A DNA stretch of 64,000 bases from NCBI RefSeq assembly GCF_009604425.1, contig NZ_WEGI01000021.1, positions 24,220-88,219 on the forward strand, given 5' to 3'. The stretch comes from Nocardia aurantia. GTDB lineage: Bacteria > Actinomycetota > Actinomycetes > Mycobacteriales > Mycobacteriaceae. Shown here piece after piece: positions 39,229 through 48,341 of the stretch. Each line of letters opens with the position of its first letter. Position 1 is the first letter of the stretch. A model generated the notes under the pieces. It had not been told where the DNA came from and did not search any database. It worked only from the letters and a program-made list of their open reading frames with translations. Made by a program: the position numbers and the translations under genes.

Positions 39229-40068
39229 TCAGAGGCGGGTCGCGGTGCGGACGAGGTCGGCGACGGGTTTGGATCGGCTGTGGGGTGGCCAGGCGATCAC
39301 GGTGGTGACGGCCGGGGCGTCCGGCACCGGGACGGTGGCGTGTTCGTCGCGCAGGTGCGTGCGGACCGATTCGGGCACGACCGCGCAGGTGCGGCCGAGC
39401 GCGATCAGCTGGGTCAGCTGGGTGTGGTCGCGGATCTGCGGGCCGGGGCCGTCGGGGTAGGTCCCGTCCCGCCGGGGCCAGCGCGGTTGGGGCAGGTCGG
39501 TCAGGGTGGCGACCTCGTCCATCGAGATGTGGGGGCGGTCGGCGAGGAGGTGCCCTGCGGGCAGGACCACGATCTGCGGTTCGGTGTACAGGTCCTCGGT
39601 GTCGAATCCCGCCGTCGTGTCGAAGGGGCGGTGGAGGATGGCTACGTCGGCACGGCCGTCGCGGAGCAGTCGTTCCTGTTCGCCGGGACCGCACAGCACC
39701 ACTTCGACGGGGACGGCGCCCGGTTCGGCGGCGTAGGCGTCCAGCAATTTCGCCAGCAGTTCGCTGGACGCTCCGGCCTTCGTGGCGAGTACCACGCCGG
39801 GCCGGTCGGAAGCCGCGCGGCGGGTGCGTCGCTCGGCGGCCTCGACCGCGTCGAGCGCGGCCCGCGCCTCCCGAAGCAGCACCGAACCGGCCTCGGTCAG
39901 AGCGATCGCGCGCGTGGTGCGTTGCAGCAGAACCACTCCCAGCCGTCGTTCGAGTTGCTGGATCGCCCGCGACAGCGGGGGTTGTGCCATGGCGAGCCGC
40001 TGTGCCGCCCGCCCGAAGTGCAACTCCTCCGCGACGGCGACGAAGTACCGTAACTCCCGCGTCTCCAC
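39229..40068 (-). CDS. LysR family transcriptional regulator
   Basis: 279 residues from a GTG at 40068; a GTG eight codons upstream is possible. N-terminal winged HTH ELRYFVAVAEELHFGRAAQRLAMAQPPLSRAIQQLER, then an effector-binding periplasmic-like fold from about residue 88. LysR proteins are typically tetrameric and activate a divergent gene; here that is the SDR gene starting 105 bases away, so the two are probably a regulator-target pair. The inducer is unknown. Confidence 0.9.
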   Translation of the reverse strand: METRELRYFVAVAEELHFGRAAQRLAMAQPPLSRAIQQLERRLGVVLLQRTTRAIALTEAGSVLLREARAALDAVEAAERRTRRAASDRPGVVLATKAGASSELLAKLLDAYAAEPGAVPVEVVLCGPGEQERLLRDGRADVAILHRPFDTTAGFDTEDLYTEPQIVVLPAGHLLADRPHISMDEVATLTDLPQPRWPRRDGTYPDGPGPQIRDHTQLTQLIALGRTCAVVPESVRTHLRDEHATVPVPDAPAVTTVIAWPPHSRSKPVADLVRTATRL

Positions 40069-40173
40069 CCTCGCATCGTATCCGGCGCTCACCACGACCG
40101 ATACCCGTGCGGTATGGCCGCGCACCCAGTCGGTCTTGGACGACCTGCCCGAGTCCGAACCAGGATCGACGGC

Positions 40174-40899
40174 ATGAGTGAACAGACGATCGCGCTGGTG
40201 ACCGGTGCGAACAAGGGAATCGGGTACGAGATCGCGGCGGGCCTGGGCGCCCTCGGCTGGCGGGTCGGTGTGGGTGCGCGGGATCGGCAACGCCGCGACA
40301 CCGCCGTGGAGAAGCTGCGCGCGGCCGGGATCGACGCGTTCGCCGTACCGCTCGACGTGACCGACGACGCGAGTGTGGCCGCCGCGGCCGAACTGATCGC
40401 AGACCGGGCCGGCGGGCTCGACGTCCTGATCAACAACGCCGCGATCACCGGCGGTATGCCACAGGAACCGACCATGGTCGACCCCGCGACTGTGCGAGAT
40501 GTCGTGGAAACCAACGTGATCGGGGTCATCCGCGTCACCAACGCGATGCTGCCCATGCTGCGCGGCTCGGCCTCGCCACGGATCGTGAACATGTCCAGCA
40601 CCGTCGGCTCCCTCACCCGGCAGACCACTCCCGGCGACGAGACGGGCCCGATTTCCGCGGCGTACGCGACGTCGAAGACCTTCCTGAACGCCGTCACCGC
40701 CCAGTACGTCAAGGAACTGAGCGACACGAACATCCTGATCAACACCGGATGTCCGGGTTTCACCGCCACAGACCTCAACGGCTTCCGTGGCGTCCGCACA
40801 GCCCAGCAGGGCGCGGCGATCGCGATCCACCTCGCGACCCTGCCCGACAACGGACCGAACGGCGGATTCTTCGACGACGCCGGCGTAGTGCCGTGGTGA
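40174..40899 (+). CDS. Short-chain dehydrogenase (carbonyl reductase-like)
   Basis: 241 residues from the ATG at 40174. GANKGIG motif followed by DVLINNAAI, then SSTVGSLTRQTTPGDETGPISAAYATSKTFLNAVT (Ser, Tyr and Lys set) and TGCPGFTATDLNGFRG. The GANKGIGYEIA start and the long gap between Ser and Tyr resemble carbonyl reductase 1-type SDRs. It is divergent from LysR and probably under its control. Substrate unknown. Confidence 0.87.
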   Translation: MSEQTIALVTGANKGIGYEIAAGLGALGWRVGVGARDRQRRDTAVEKLRAAGIDAFAVPLDVTDDASVAAAAELIADRAGGLDVLINNAAITGGMPQEPTMVDPATVRDVVETNVIGVIRVTNAMLPMLRGSASPRIVNMSSTVGSLTRQTTPGDETGPISAAYATSKTFLNAVTAQYVKELSDTNILINTGCPGFTATDLNGFRGVRTAQQGAAIAIHLATLPDNGPNGGFFDDAGVVPW

Positions 40900-41116
40900 C
40901 CGGCTCACCGGCGGAACTCGCGCCACGGCCGGCGAACCCGGTGTAGCGCCGGTATATGTCCAGCACACGGTCCGCACCGGGCAGGGATGCACCGCGACAG
41001 ACATGGGCCCACCCGGCCACCCAAAGTTTCTCGAAATTGACTGGGAGAAAGGTTGTTTCAGGGCGCGGAACTCCCGGGTTCGGAGTGCGTCGGGTGGCGC
41101 GGGTAGGGTCCGGGCA

Positions 41117-41989
41117 ATGGCGACGATTGCGTTTCTCGGGGCGGGAAGCCGGATGGGTGCCGGGATGGCGGCGCGGTTGCTGGCGGCGGGGCACGAGGTG
41201 CGGGTGTTCAACCGGTCGCCGGAGAAGACGGCTGCGCTCGTAGCCGCCGGAGCTCTCCTCGCCGACTCCCCGCGCGCCGCCGCCGAGGGCGTCGAGGCGG
41301 TGTTCTCGATGGTCGCCGACGACGCGGCCTCGCGCGCGGTCTGGCTGGGCGACACCGGCGCACTGGCAACCACCGCGCCGGGCGCGTTCGCCGTCGAATG
41401 CTCCACGCTTTCCCGGGCCTGGGTGCTCGAGCTCGCGGATCATGCTGCCGCGCAAGGGTTCCGGTACGTCGATTGCCCGGTCACCGCGCTGCCCGACGCC
41501 GCGGCGGCGGGACGGCTCACGTTGTTCGTCGGCGCCGCCACGGATCGGCTCGCGGAAGTACGGCCACTGCTGGAACCGTTGTGCGACAACATCGTCCGCT
41601 TCGGCGAGATCGGCGCGGGGACGAGTTACAAACTGATCCAGAACCTGCTCGGATCGATCCAGATCGCGGCCACCGCGGAGGCGCTGCGCACCGCCGAGCT
41701 CGCGGGCCTGGATCTCGCGACCGTCGTCGACACCCTCGGTCGCGGTGGGGCCGCCAGTCCGACCGTGATCCGCGCGAGCCGGCGGATGCTCGACGGGCAC
41801 TACGATCGGGACGTCGCCTTCACGGCCGCGCTCCGCCTGAAGGACACCCGCATCGGTGTGGAGGCGGCCGACAGTGTCGGCGCTCCGGCCGCGCTGGGGC
41901 GAGCGGCGCGCGAACTGCTCACCGGTCCGGTCGACGCGGGCCACGGCGATCTCGACGAGACCGTGGTGTTCGACCTGTTGCACGACTGA
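41117..41989 (+). CDS. Beta-hydroxyacid dehydrogenase family protein (6PGDH/3-HIBADH-like)
   Basis: 290 residues from the ATG at 41117. The NAD(P) motif GAGSRMGAGMAARLLAAGHEVRVFNRSPEK departs from the usual GLGxMG by a Ser-Arg pair. PVTALPDAAAAGRLTLFVGA is in the substrate loop, and GTSYKLIQNLL carries the catalytic Lys and Asn of 3-hydroxyisobutyrate dehydrogenases. It probably oxidises a beta-hydroxy acid or acts as an imine reductase-like enzyme. The gene is preceded by a 217-base region without genes and runs convergent with the HxlR gene. Confidence 0.87.
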   Translation: MATIAFLGAGSRMGAGMAARLLAAGHEVRVFNRSPEKTAALVAAGALLADSPRAAAEGVEAVFSMVADDAASRAVWLGDTGALATTAPGAFAVECSTLSRAWVLELADHAAAQGFRYVDCPVTALPDAAAAGRLTLFVGAATDRLAEVRPLLEPLCDNIVRFGEIGAGTSYKLIQNLLGSIQIAATAEALRTAELAGLDLATVVDTLGRGGAASPTVIRASRRMLDGHYDRDVAFTAALRLKDTRIGVEAADSVGAPAALGRAARELLTGPVDAGHGDLDETVVFDLLHD

Positions 41990-41993
41990 GCCG

Positions 41994-42443
41994 TCACCGA
42001 TCGCCGGGTCCCGGCGGTCGAGCGACCCCGGCGCTATCCGCCCGATCGGCCCGGACGCGGGCCGCCGCCATGTGGCGATGATTCTCGACCGCCCAATCCG
42101 CCAAGGCGGACAACGGAACCAGCAGGTCCCGGCCCAGCGGCGTGAGCCCGTACTCCACGCTGGGCGGGACCGTCGGGAACACCTCGCGCTCGATCAGGCC
42201 GTCCTGCTCCAGGATTCGCAGGGTGCGGGTCAGCATGCGCTGGCTGATGTTCTCGATCGAGCGGTGCAGTTCGTTGAATCGGTGTCTGCGGCTGCCCAAT
42301 TGGACCAGCACCAGCACGGACCATTTGTCGCCGACCCGGCGCAGCACCTCGGTCACCGGGCACTGCTCGTGTTCGGCCGCCGGGATCGGCACCGGCAGCC
42401 GGAACGCGAGCATCGAGGGAACATCGGTGTGCGTACCTGACAT
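41994..42443 (-). CDS. HxlR family transcriptional regulator
   Basis: 149 residues. Single winged HTH: CPVTEVLRRVGDKWSVLVLVQLGSRRHRFNELHRSIENISQRMLTRTLRILEQDGLI, with the family's conserved N-terminal Cys in EHEQCPVTE that often senses electrophiles. The C-terminus (after residue ~125) is a short basic, disordered tail. It is divergent from the SDR gene with only 47 bases between them and likely represses it. Confidence 0.9.
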   Translation of the reverse strand: MSGTHTDVPSMLAFRLPVPIPAAEHEQCPVTEVLRRVGDKWSVLVLVQLGSRRHRFNELHRSIENISQRMLTRTLRILEQDGLIEREVFPTVPPSVEYGLTPLGRDLLVPLSALADWAVENHRHMAAARVRADRADSAGVARPPGPGDR

Positions 42444-42490
42444 CGAACTGCCTTCTTTCGCTGATCAGTACCGGGATCGATGATCGGCAC

Positions 42491-43402
42491 ATGGCAGATT
42501 CCACATCCGATCCGGGTAAGACCATTGTCGTCAGCGGCGCCACCGACGGCATGGGCAAGGCGGTGACCCTGTCCCGGCTGGCCCGCGGCGACCGGCTCGT
42601 CGCCGTCGGCAGCAACCCGGCGAAGTTCACCGCGCTGATCGCCGAGGCCGAACGACTCGGAGCCGCCGATCGGCTGCACACCGTGCGCGCGGACCTCAGT
42701 TCGATCGCCGAGAACCGGCGGGTGATCGACGAGATCGCGGCCCGCTGGTCCGCCGTCGACGCGCTGCTGCTGTTCGCGAACCGGCACAGCCCGCGCCGAC
42801 GCGAGACCGTCGACGGACTCGAGTACACGTTCGCGCTCTACTACCTCAGCCGCTACCTACTGTCCCGGGGGCTGAGCCCGCTGCTGGACGCCGCGGCGGA
42901 TCCGGTCATCGTGACGGTCGCCGGGGTCGGCACCACGACCGGTTCCATCGCGTGGGACGACCCGCAGTCCACGCACGGCTACCGCGCGATCCGGGCCATG
43001 GTTCAGGGCGCGCGGGCCAACGACCTGCTCGGGGTCGGTTTCGCGCAGGAGCAGGCCGGACGGGCGCGGTTCGTGATGTACCACCCGGGTTTCACCCGCA
43101 GCGGCGACGTTTCGCCGTTCCCGCTGCCGGTGCGGATCCTGCTGCGGGTGGCCGCCGCGCTCAAGGCCCGGCCGGTCGCGGAGTCGATCGCGCCCATCGA
43201 CGGATTCATCGACCACCCGCCGGCGCAGCCGCTCACCGCGATCGACCGTGGCGAGCCGGTCGATCCGGCGCTGCCGACGCTCGATCCGGCCGATGCCCGC
43301 CGGCTCGCCGAACTCACGGAGCAGATCCTGGCCCGGTCCACCCGCCCGCCTGACACGTGTGACCGGCATCACATCACCGGATGTCGATCGGTATCGTCCT
43401 AG
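42491..43402 (+). CDS. SDR-like protein lacking the usual catalytic Tyr-Lys context
   Basis: 303 residues. The N-terminal Rossmann motif GATDGMGKAV and the DALLLFANRHSPRRRETVDGLEYTFALYYLSRYLL block resemble retinol dehydrogenase/DHRS-like SDRs. Thr-Val-Ala-Gly (VTVAGVGTT) replaces the normal serine region, and MVQGARANDLLGVGFAQE lies where YxxxK is expected, so catalysis by the classic triad is doubtful. It is divergent from HxlR. It may be an NAD(P)-binding regulator or an enzyme with a changed active site. Confidence 0.78.
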   Translation: MADSTSDPGKTIVVSGATDGMGKAVTLSRLARGDRLVAVGSNPAKFTALIAEAERLGAADRLHTVRADLSSIAENRRVIDEIAARWSAVDALLLFANRHSPRRRETVDGLEYTFALYYLSRYLLSRGLSPLLDAAADPVIVTVAGVGTTTGSIAWDDPQSTHGYRAIRAMVQGARANDLLGVGFAQEQAGRARFVMYHPGFTRSGDVSPFPLPVRILLRVAAALKARPVAESIAPIDGFIDHPPAQPLTAIDRGEPVDPALPTLDPADARRLAELTEQILARSTRPPDTCDRHHITGCRSVSS

Positions 43403-43407
43403 TTCGA
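43382..43407 (+). promoter_or_regulatory. Putative ECF42-type promoter
   Basis: TGTCGA (43382-43387), 17 bases, then CGA (43405-43407). This matches the -35 TGTCGA and -10 CGA/TC elements reported for ECF42 sigma factors. It is upstream of the DGPF gene that precedes an ECF42 sigma gene, suggesting autoregulation. It overlaps the end of the SDR gene. Confidence 0.5.
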
Positions 43408-43465
43408 GGTGTAGGTGGGTGGGCCGACGACCCGCCCGCCACACCGACACGGAAGGATGCCCCAC

Positions 43466-43822
43466 ATGCGCTACCTCACCCTGATCCGCCTCGATCCCGC
43501 CGCCGCACCCGCGGACGGCCCGGACGAGAAGTTGATGGCGGACATGGGCACGCTGCTGGAGGAGATGACGAAGGCAGGCGTGCTGCTCGACACCGCCGGA
43601 CTGCGGCCGATCGAGGAGGCCACCCGGATCCGGCAGTCCAAGGGCGTGCAGACCGTCCTGGACGGTCCGTACACCGAGGCGAAGGAGGTCATCGGCGGGT
43701 ATTGCCTGTTGCAGACCCGGTCCCAGGAGGAGGCGGTGGAATGGTCGCGCCGGTTCCTGCGCGTCCACGGCCCGGAGTGGGATATCGAGGTCGAGGTCCG
43801 GCAGGTTGTCGAGCCGGAGTGA
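43466..43822 (+). CDS. YCII/DGPF-domain protein, ECF42 partner
   Basis: 118 residues; the ATG at 43466 is used (ATG 43457 is an alternative), with GGAAGG upstream. The DGPF signature is VLDGPYTEAKEVIGGYCLLQ (about 65-84), on a ferredoxin-like YCII fold. ECF42 sigma factors are almost always encoded beside one or more DGPF proteins, which are also their usual regulon; the biochemical role of DGPF proteins is unknown. The sigma gene starts 10 bases downstream. Confidence 0.88.
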   Translation: MRYLTLIRLDPAAAPADGPDEKLMADMGTLLEEMTKAGVLLDTAGLRPIEEATRIRQSKGVQTVLDGPYTEAKEVIGGYCLLQTRSQEEAVEWSRRFLRVHGPEWDIEVEVRQVVEPE

Positions 43823-43832
43823 GCGGACCGCG

Positions 43833-45098
43833 GTGAACGAATCGATACCCGGTGACGCGGCGGCCCGGCGCGCGGTCGAGGCCGCCTGGCGGATCGAATG
43901 GCCGCGATTGGTCGCCGGCCTGACCCGGATCGTGGGCGATATCGGCACCGCCGAGGAACTCGCCCAGGACGCCCTCGTCGCGGCACTGGAACAGTGGCCG
44001 CGCGAGGGGGTTCCGCCGAATCCCGGCGGCTGGCTGATGCTCACCGCCAAACATCGCGGCATCGATCGGATCCGCCGCCACGGCACCCTCGACCGCAAGC
44101 TGGCGGTGCTCGGGCACGATCTGGTGATCGACCAGCGCACCCCGCCGGAGCAGCCGCCCCAGGACGATCTGCTGCGCATGATGTTCACCGCCTGCCATCC
44201 GGTGCTGTCCCGCCCGGCGCAGGTGGCGCTCACGCTGCGGATGATCGGCGGCCTCACCACCGACGAGATCGCCCGCGCCTATCTGGTGTCGGAATCGACT
44301 GTGGCCCAACGGATAGTGCGCGCGAAACGCACCATCGCGGCGAAGCGGGTGCCCTACGAGGTGCCGTCGGGGCCGGAGTTGGCGGTGCGGCTGGACGCCG
44401 TGCTCGAGGTGCTCTACCTGATCTTCAACGAGGGCTACACCGCGACGGCCGGGGCCGCCTGGACGCGCGCCGAACTGTGCGAGGACGCGGTGCGGCTGGC
44501 CCGAATCCTGGCCGGTCTGCTGCCGCGCGAACCCGAGGTGCACGGTCTCGCGGCACTGCTGGAGTTGCAGGCCTCGCGGCTGCGCGCCCGCGGCGGGCCG
44601 GGCGAGCAGCCGGTGCTGCTGGCCGATCAGGACCGCTCCCGCTGGAGTCGCCTCTACATCCGGCGGGGTTTCGCCGCCCTCGGCCGGGCGCGATCGCTGG
44701 ACACCGCGCAGGGCCGGCTGCCGGGCCGCTACACGCTGCAGGCCGCCATCGCCGCCGCGCACGCGATGGCCCCGACCGCCGCCGAGACCGACTGGCGGCG
44801 CATCGCGGGCCTGTACGCGGTTCTGGCCGAACGGTTTCCGTCGCCGGTCGTGGAACTCAATCGGGCAGTGGCCGTTTCGATGGTGCACGGCCCGGCCGCC
44901 GGCCTGGAGGTGGTCGACGTGCTCGCGAAATCCGGCACGCTCGACGGCTACCACCTGCTGCACGCGGTCCGCGCCGACCTGCTGACCCGCCTCGGCCGCA
45001 CCGAGGAGGCCCGCGCCGAATTCGCCACGGCCGCAGAGCTCACCGCCAACGCGGCCGAACGCGCCCTGCTGCTCGGACGTGCCGGGATCGGCGGCTGA
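43833..45098 (+). CDS. ECF42-type RNA polymerase sigma factor with C-terminal TPR extension
   Basis: 421 residues from a GTG at 43833 (a TTG at 43806 would overlap the DGPF gene). Sigma2 spans about 10-80 (AEELAQDALVAALEQWP), sigma4 about 105-165 (GGLTTDEIARAYLVSESTVAQRI), and a ~230-residue helical C-terminal domain contains ALAALLELQASR and AVAVSMVHGPAAGLEVV (DUF6596/TPR-like). There is no anti-sigma gene; in ECF42 the C-terminal extension is needed for activity. It likely directs transcription of the upstream DGPF gene and itself. Confidence 0.93.
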   Translation: MNESIPGDAAARRAVEAAWRIEWPRLVAGLTRIVGDIGTAEELAQDALVAALEQWPREGVPPNPGGWLMLTAKHRGIDRIRRHGTLDRKLAVLGHDLVIDQRTPPEQPPQDDLLRMMFTACHPVLSRPAQVALTLRMIGGLTTDEIARAYLVSESTVAQRIVRAKRTIAAKRVPYEVPSGPELAVRLDAVLEVLYLIFNEGYTATAGAAWTRAELCEDAVRLARILAGLLPREPEVHGLAALLELQASRLRARGGPGEQPVLLADQDRSRWSRLYIRRGFAALGRARSLDTAQGRLPGRYTLQAAIAAAHAMAPTAAETDWRRIAGLYAVLAERFPSPVVELNRAVAVSMVHGPAAGLEVVDVLAKSGTLDGYHLLHAVRADLLTRLGRTEEARAEFATAAELTANAAERALLLGRAGIGG

Positions 45099-45285
45099 GC
45101 ACCAGGTCACCGCATCCCCTCCCGTCGACCGCTCCGCCGAAATCGCCTGGTCCCGAATCGGTTCGGACATTCCGGGCCGCGAAGAGCGTCGGAAGCGGGC
45201 AGTCTGCCGGATTTGCTCGGGCCGCCCGTCCGGATACGGTATATCTGCGTAATACAGAATCCCCACGTCGCAAGGAGACGTTGCC

Positions 45286-46098
45286 GTGTTCGACGGCCCT
45301 ATCGACCTGCACACCGATGTGGCGCACCCGGCCCGGATGTACGACTACTTCCTCGGCGGGAAGGACTCGTACGAGGCCGATCGGGACGCCGCCGAGCAGG
45401 CCTTGCGCGATTTCCCGTCGGTCCGGCTGACCGCGCGCACCAATCGCGAATTCATGCACCACGCAACCCGTTACCTGGTCGGACAGGGCATCCGGCAGTT
45501 CCTGGACATCGGCACCGGCATCCCCACCGAACCGAATCTGCACCAGGTCGCCCAGGAACTCGCGCCGGAATCACGGGTGGTGTACGTGGACAACGACCCG
45601 ATCGTCTACGCGCACGCCCGCGCATTGCTGGTCAGCACCCCGGAGGGCCGCACCTCCTACGTACAGGCCGACGCGAGCGAGCCCGAAAAGATCCTCGCCT
45701 CCACGGAATTGACGAGCACGCTCGACCTGAGCCAACCGGTGGCGGTCTCGATGATGGCGCTGCTGCACTTCGTCCCCGGCGACGTCTACGACATCGTGCG
45801 GCGCCTGCTGAGCCCGCTGGTCCCCGGCTCGTATCTGGCGATGTCGCACGTCACCACCGAATTCGACGACGGCGCAGACGATCCCGACGGCATGGCCCGC
45901 CTCCTGCAGGTCTACATCGACCGCGGCATCCCCGTCACACCTCGCACCCGCGACCAGGTCGCCCGCTTCTTCGACGACCTGGAACTGCTCGAGCCCGGCG
46001 TCGAGGTCATCCACCGCTGGCGCAACGAGGGCATCGAACACCCCCCGAGCCACGACAAACGCGTCTCCCTGTACGGCGCCGTCGGCAAGAAGATCTGA
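45286..46098 (+). CDS. SAM-dependent methyltransferase (DUF574/MethyTransf_19 type)
   Basis: 270 residues, GTG start with AAGGAGACG upstream. FLDIGTGIPTEPNLHQVAQ is the SAM-binding motif I, preceded by the family N-terminus HPARMYDYFLGGKDSYEADRDAAE. VVYVDNDPIV and MALLHFV are further conserved elements. These proteins are abundant in actinomycetes (dozens of paralogues in Streptomyces and Nocardia) and often occur with regulatory or natural-product genes; the acceptor is unknown. The 187-base upstream region contains its promoter. Confidence 0.9.
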   Translation: MFDGPIDLHTDVAHPARMYDYFLGGKDSYEADRDAAEQALRDFPSVRLTARTNREFMHHATRYLVGQGIRQFLDIGTGIPTEPNLHQVAQELAPESRVVYVDNDPIVYAHARALLVSTPEGRTSYVQADASEPEKILASTELTSTLDLSQPVAVSMMALLHFVPGDVYDIVRRLLSPLVPGSYLAMSHVTTEFDDGADDPDGMARLLQVYIDRGIPVTPRTRDQVARFFDDLELLEPGVEVIHRWRNEGIEHPPSHDKRVSLYGAVGKKI

Positions 46099-46327
46099 AC
46101 GGGGACAAGCACATCCGACCGGCCGGTATCGCTCGGCAGGCCGGAAGCGATGGACCGGCACCGGTGCCGGAACCCCGGTCCGAGCGCAGGCCCGGACGAT
46201 CAGCTCGGCCGGCGGCGCCGGTTCGCGGTGGGAGCGATCGGGCAGTCCCGGTTCCGCGAGCGTGGCCGCGAGGGCGACGTCGGCGTCGACGCCGATCCTG
46301 TCGGTGCCCGATGCCAGACTGACGGGT

Positions 46328-47986
46328 ATGCGATGGGCGGTGGCGGAGACGGGTCAGGGCGGCGCGCGGCTGCGCCCGGTCGGCGCCGACGGCCACGCCG
46401 CGGGCCCGGTGTACCACGAGCCGTCGCTCGAGCAAGCGATCCGGTCGCGCCCCGAGGTCGAAAGGTGGGTCTGGCGGTCCACCGCCGGCTATCGGGGGCT
46501 GCTGGCGGCCGGGGTGCGGGTGGACCGCTGTTACGATGTGGAGGCCGCTGAGGCGTTGCTGATCGGCCATGAGGAGGGTCAGTCCGGGCAGCCCCGCTCG
46601 CTGCCCGCCGCCTGGGCGCGGCTGCACGGCCGCCCCGTCCCGCCGGACGCTCCCCTGCGCGCGGCCGACACCGAACCGGCGCTGTTCGACTCGGGCCCCC
46701 CGCCGCTGCCCGCCGGTACCGACGAGTTGACCGCCCTGCTGGAGGTCTACGCCGGGCAGGTGGCCCGCACCGCCGCCACCGCGCATCCCGAACGGATGCG
46801 GATGCTGATCACCGCCGAGTCGGCGGGCATGCTGGTCGCCGCGGAGATGTCGCGGGCGGGGGTGCCGTGGCGCGCGGACATTCACCGCGCACTGCTCGAT
46901 TCCGTTCTGGGCGAACGCGTTCCGGGCGGAGGCGAGCCGCGCCGGATGGCCGAGCTGGCCGACGAGGTGTCGCGGGCCTTCGGCCAAGGGGTGCGGGTCC
47001 GGCCCGACCTGCCCCAGGACATCATCCGGGCCTTCGCCCGTGCCGGAATCCCGTTGTCCTCCACCAGGAAATGGGAACTACAGAAGATCGATCACCCGGC
47101 CGTCGCGCCGCTGCTGGCCTACAAGTCGCTGTACCGGCTGCACACCGCCAACGGCTGGTCCTGGATCGAGCAGTGGGTGCACGACGGCCGCTTCCGGCCC
47201 GAATATCTGCCCGGCGGCACGGTCACCGGCCGCTGGACCACCAACGGCGGTGGCGCCCTGCAGATTCCGAAGATCATCCGGCAGGCGGTGCGCGCCGATC
47301 CGGGCTGGCGGCTGGTGGTCGCCGACGCGGATCAGATGGAACCCCGGGTGCTCGCGGCCATCTCGCGCGATCCGGGCCTGATGGAGGTGGCCGGCCGCGG
47401 CGAGGATCTGTACGCCGATCTCGCCGCCCGCGCCTTCGACGGCGACCGCGCCCGCGCGAAGATCGCCCTGCTCGGCGCCGTCTACGGTCAGACCTCCGGC
47501 GACGCGCTGACCCACATGGCGGAGCTGCGCAGGCGCTACCCCGCCGCGGTCGCGTACGTCGACGACGCGGCCACCGCCGGTGCGGAGGGCCGGTTGGTGC
47601 GCACCTGGCTGGGCCGCACCTGCCCGCCCGCCGCGGCCTTCGAGAGCTCCGGCGACGAGGAACCCGGCCGCTACGGCAGCACGCCGAAGGCCCGCGCGCG
47701 CGGCCGATTCACCCGCAACTTCGTCGTCCAGGGCAGCGCCGCCGAATGGGCCCTGCTGGTGCTGGCGGGCCTACGGCAGGCGATGCACGGCGCCGGATTG
47801 CGCGCCGAACTGGTCTTCTTCCAGCACGACGAGGTGATCGTGCACTGTCCGGCGGAGGAAGCGCCGACGGTGGCGGCGGCGATCACCGAGGCCGCGGACA
47901 CGGCGGGCCGCCTCGCCTTCGGGCCGACGCCCGTGCGATTCCCGTTCACCACCGCAGTGGTCGAGAACTACGGCGACGCGAAATGA
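46328..47986 (+). CDS. Compact family A DNA polymerase
   Basis: 552 residues from the ATG at 46328. Polymerase motifs are intact: motif A DADQMEPR (333-340, with Met-Glu-Pro in place of the usual SQIELR), motif B RARAKIALLGAVYG (374-387), and motif C QHDE (499-502). The N-terminal ~150 residues take the place of the 3'-5' exonuclease domain but show no DxE or YxxxD exonuclease motif, and there is no 5'-nuclease domain. This matches a short actinobacterial Pol I-like family often annotated as 'bifunctional exonuclease/polymerase'. It may act in repair or translesion synthesis. Chromosomal polA is expected elsewhere. Confidence 0.85.
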   Translation: MRWAVAETGQGGARLRPVGADGHAAGPVYHEPSLEQAIRSRPEVERWVWRSTAGYRGLLAAGVRVDRCYDVEAAEALLIGHEEGQSGQPRSLPAAWARLHGRPVPPDAPLRAADTEPALFDSGPPPLPAGTDELTALLEVYAGQVARTAATAHPERMRMLITAESAGMLVAAEMSRAGVPWRADIHRALLDSVLGERVPGGGEPRRMAELADEVSRAFGQGVRVRPDLPQDIIRAFARAGIPLSSTRKWELQKIDHPAVAPLLAYKSLYRLHTANGWSWIEQWVHDGRFRPEYLPGGTVTGRWTTNGGGALQIPKIIRQAVRADPGWRLVVADADQMEPRVLAAISRDPGLMEVAGRGEDLYADLAARAFDGDRARAKIALLGAVYGQTSGDALTHMAELRRRYPAAVAYVDDAATAGAEGRLVRTWLGRTCPPAAAFESSGDEEPGRYGSTPKARARGRFTRNFVVQGSAAEWALLVLAGLRQAMHGAGLRAELVFFQHDEVIVHCPAEEAPTVAAAITEAADTAGRLAFGPTPVRFPFTTAVVENYGDAK

Positions 47987-47994
47987 TCCGGCCG

Positions 47995-48204
47995 CTAAGC
48001 CAATTCGACCTCGTCGAACCCCACCGTCAGGCTGTGCCAGCGCTGCCGCAGCACACCGCCCTCCCGATGGACCAGCCCCTCCCCGAAATCCAGTCGTAGC
48101 CGGGATGCCAGATCGTCCACCTCCCGCACGACTCCGCAGACGCCGCTGAACGGCCCCTCCGGGAAATACACCACATCGCCTGGACCGAATCCGGTGAACC
48201 CCAC
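47995..48204 (-). CDS. KOW-domain mini-protein
   Basis: 69 residues from a GTG at 48204. GDVVYFPEGPFSGVCGVVREVD closely follows the KOW motif of the NusG C-terminal domain, and the whole protein is one KOW/Tudor-like barrel. NusG KOW domains bind Rho or ribosomal S10; a stand-alone KOW protein could compete for such partners, but this is inference. It ends 8 bases from the convergent polymerase gene. It could instead be a small RNA-binding protein. Confidence 0.6.
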   Translation of the reverse strand: MGFTGFGPGDVVYFPEGPFSGVCGVVREVDDLASRLRLDFGEGLVHREGGVLRQRWHSLTVGFDEVELA

Positions 48205-48341
48205 GCGGCCATGGTAGCCGGGCTCGGCCGAACACCCCGGCGGCCGCGCGGGCTCCGGGCGGTCCGCGCAACACGATCTTCTCGGTCCGGATACCGGCGG
48301 AAAGCTCGGCGCAATACGGGGGTAACGCGGCTTCGAGAATC

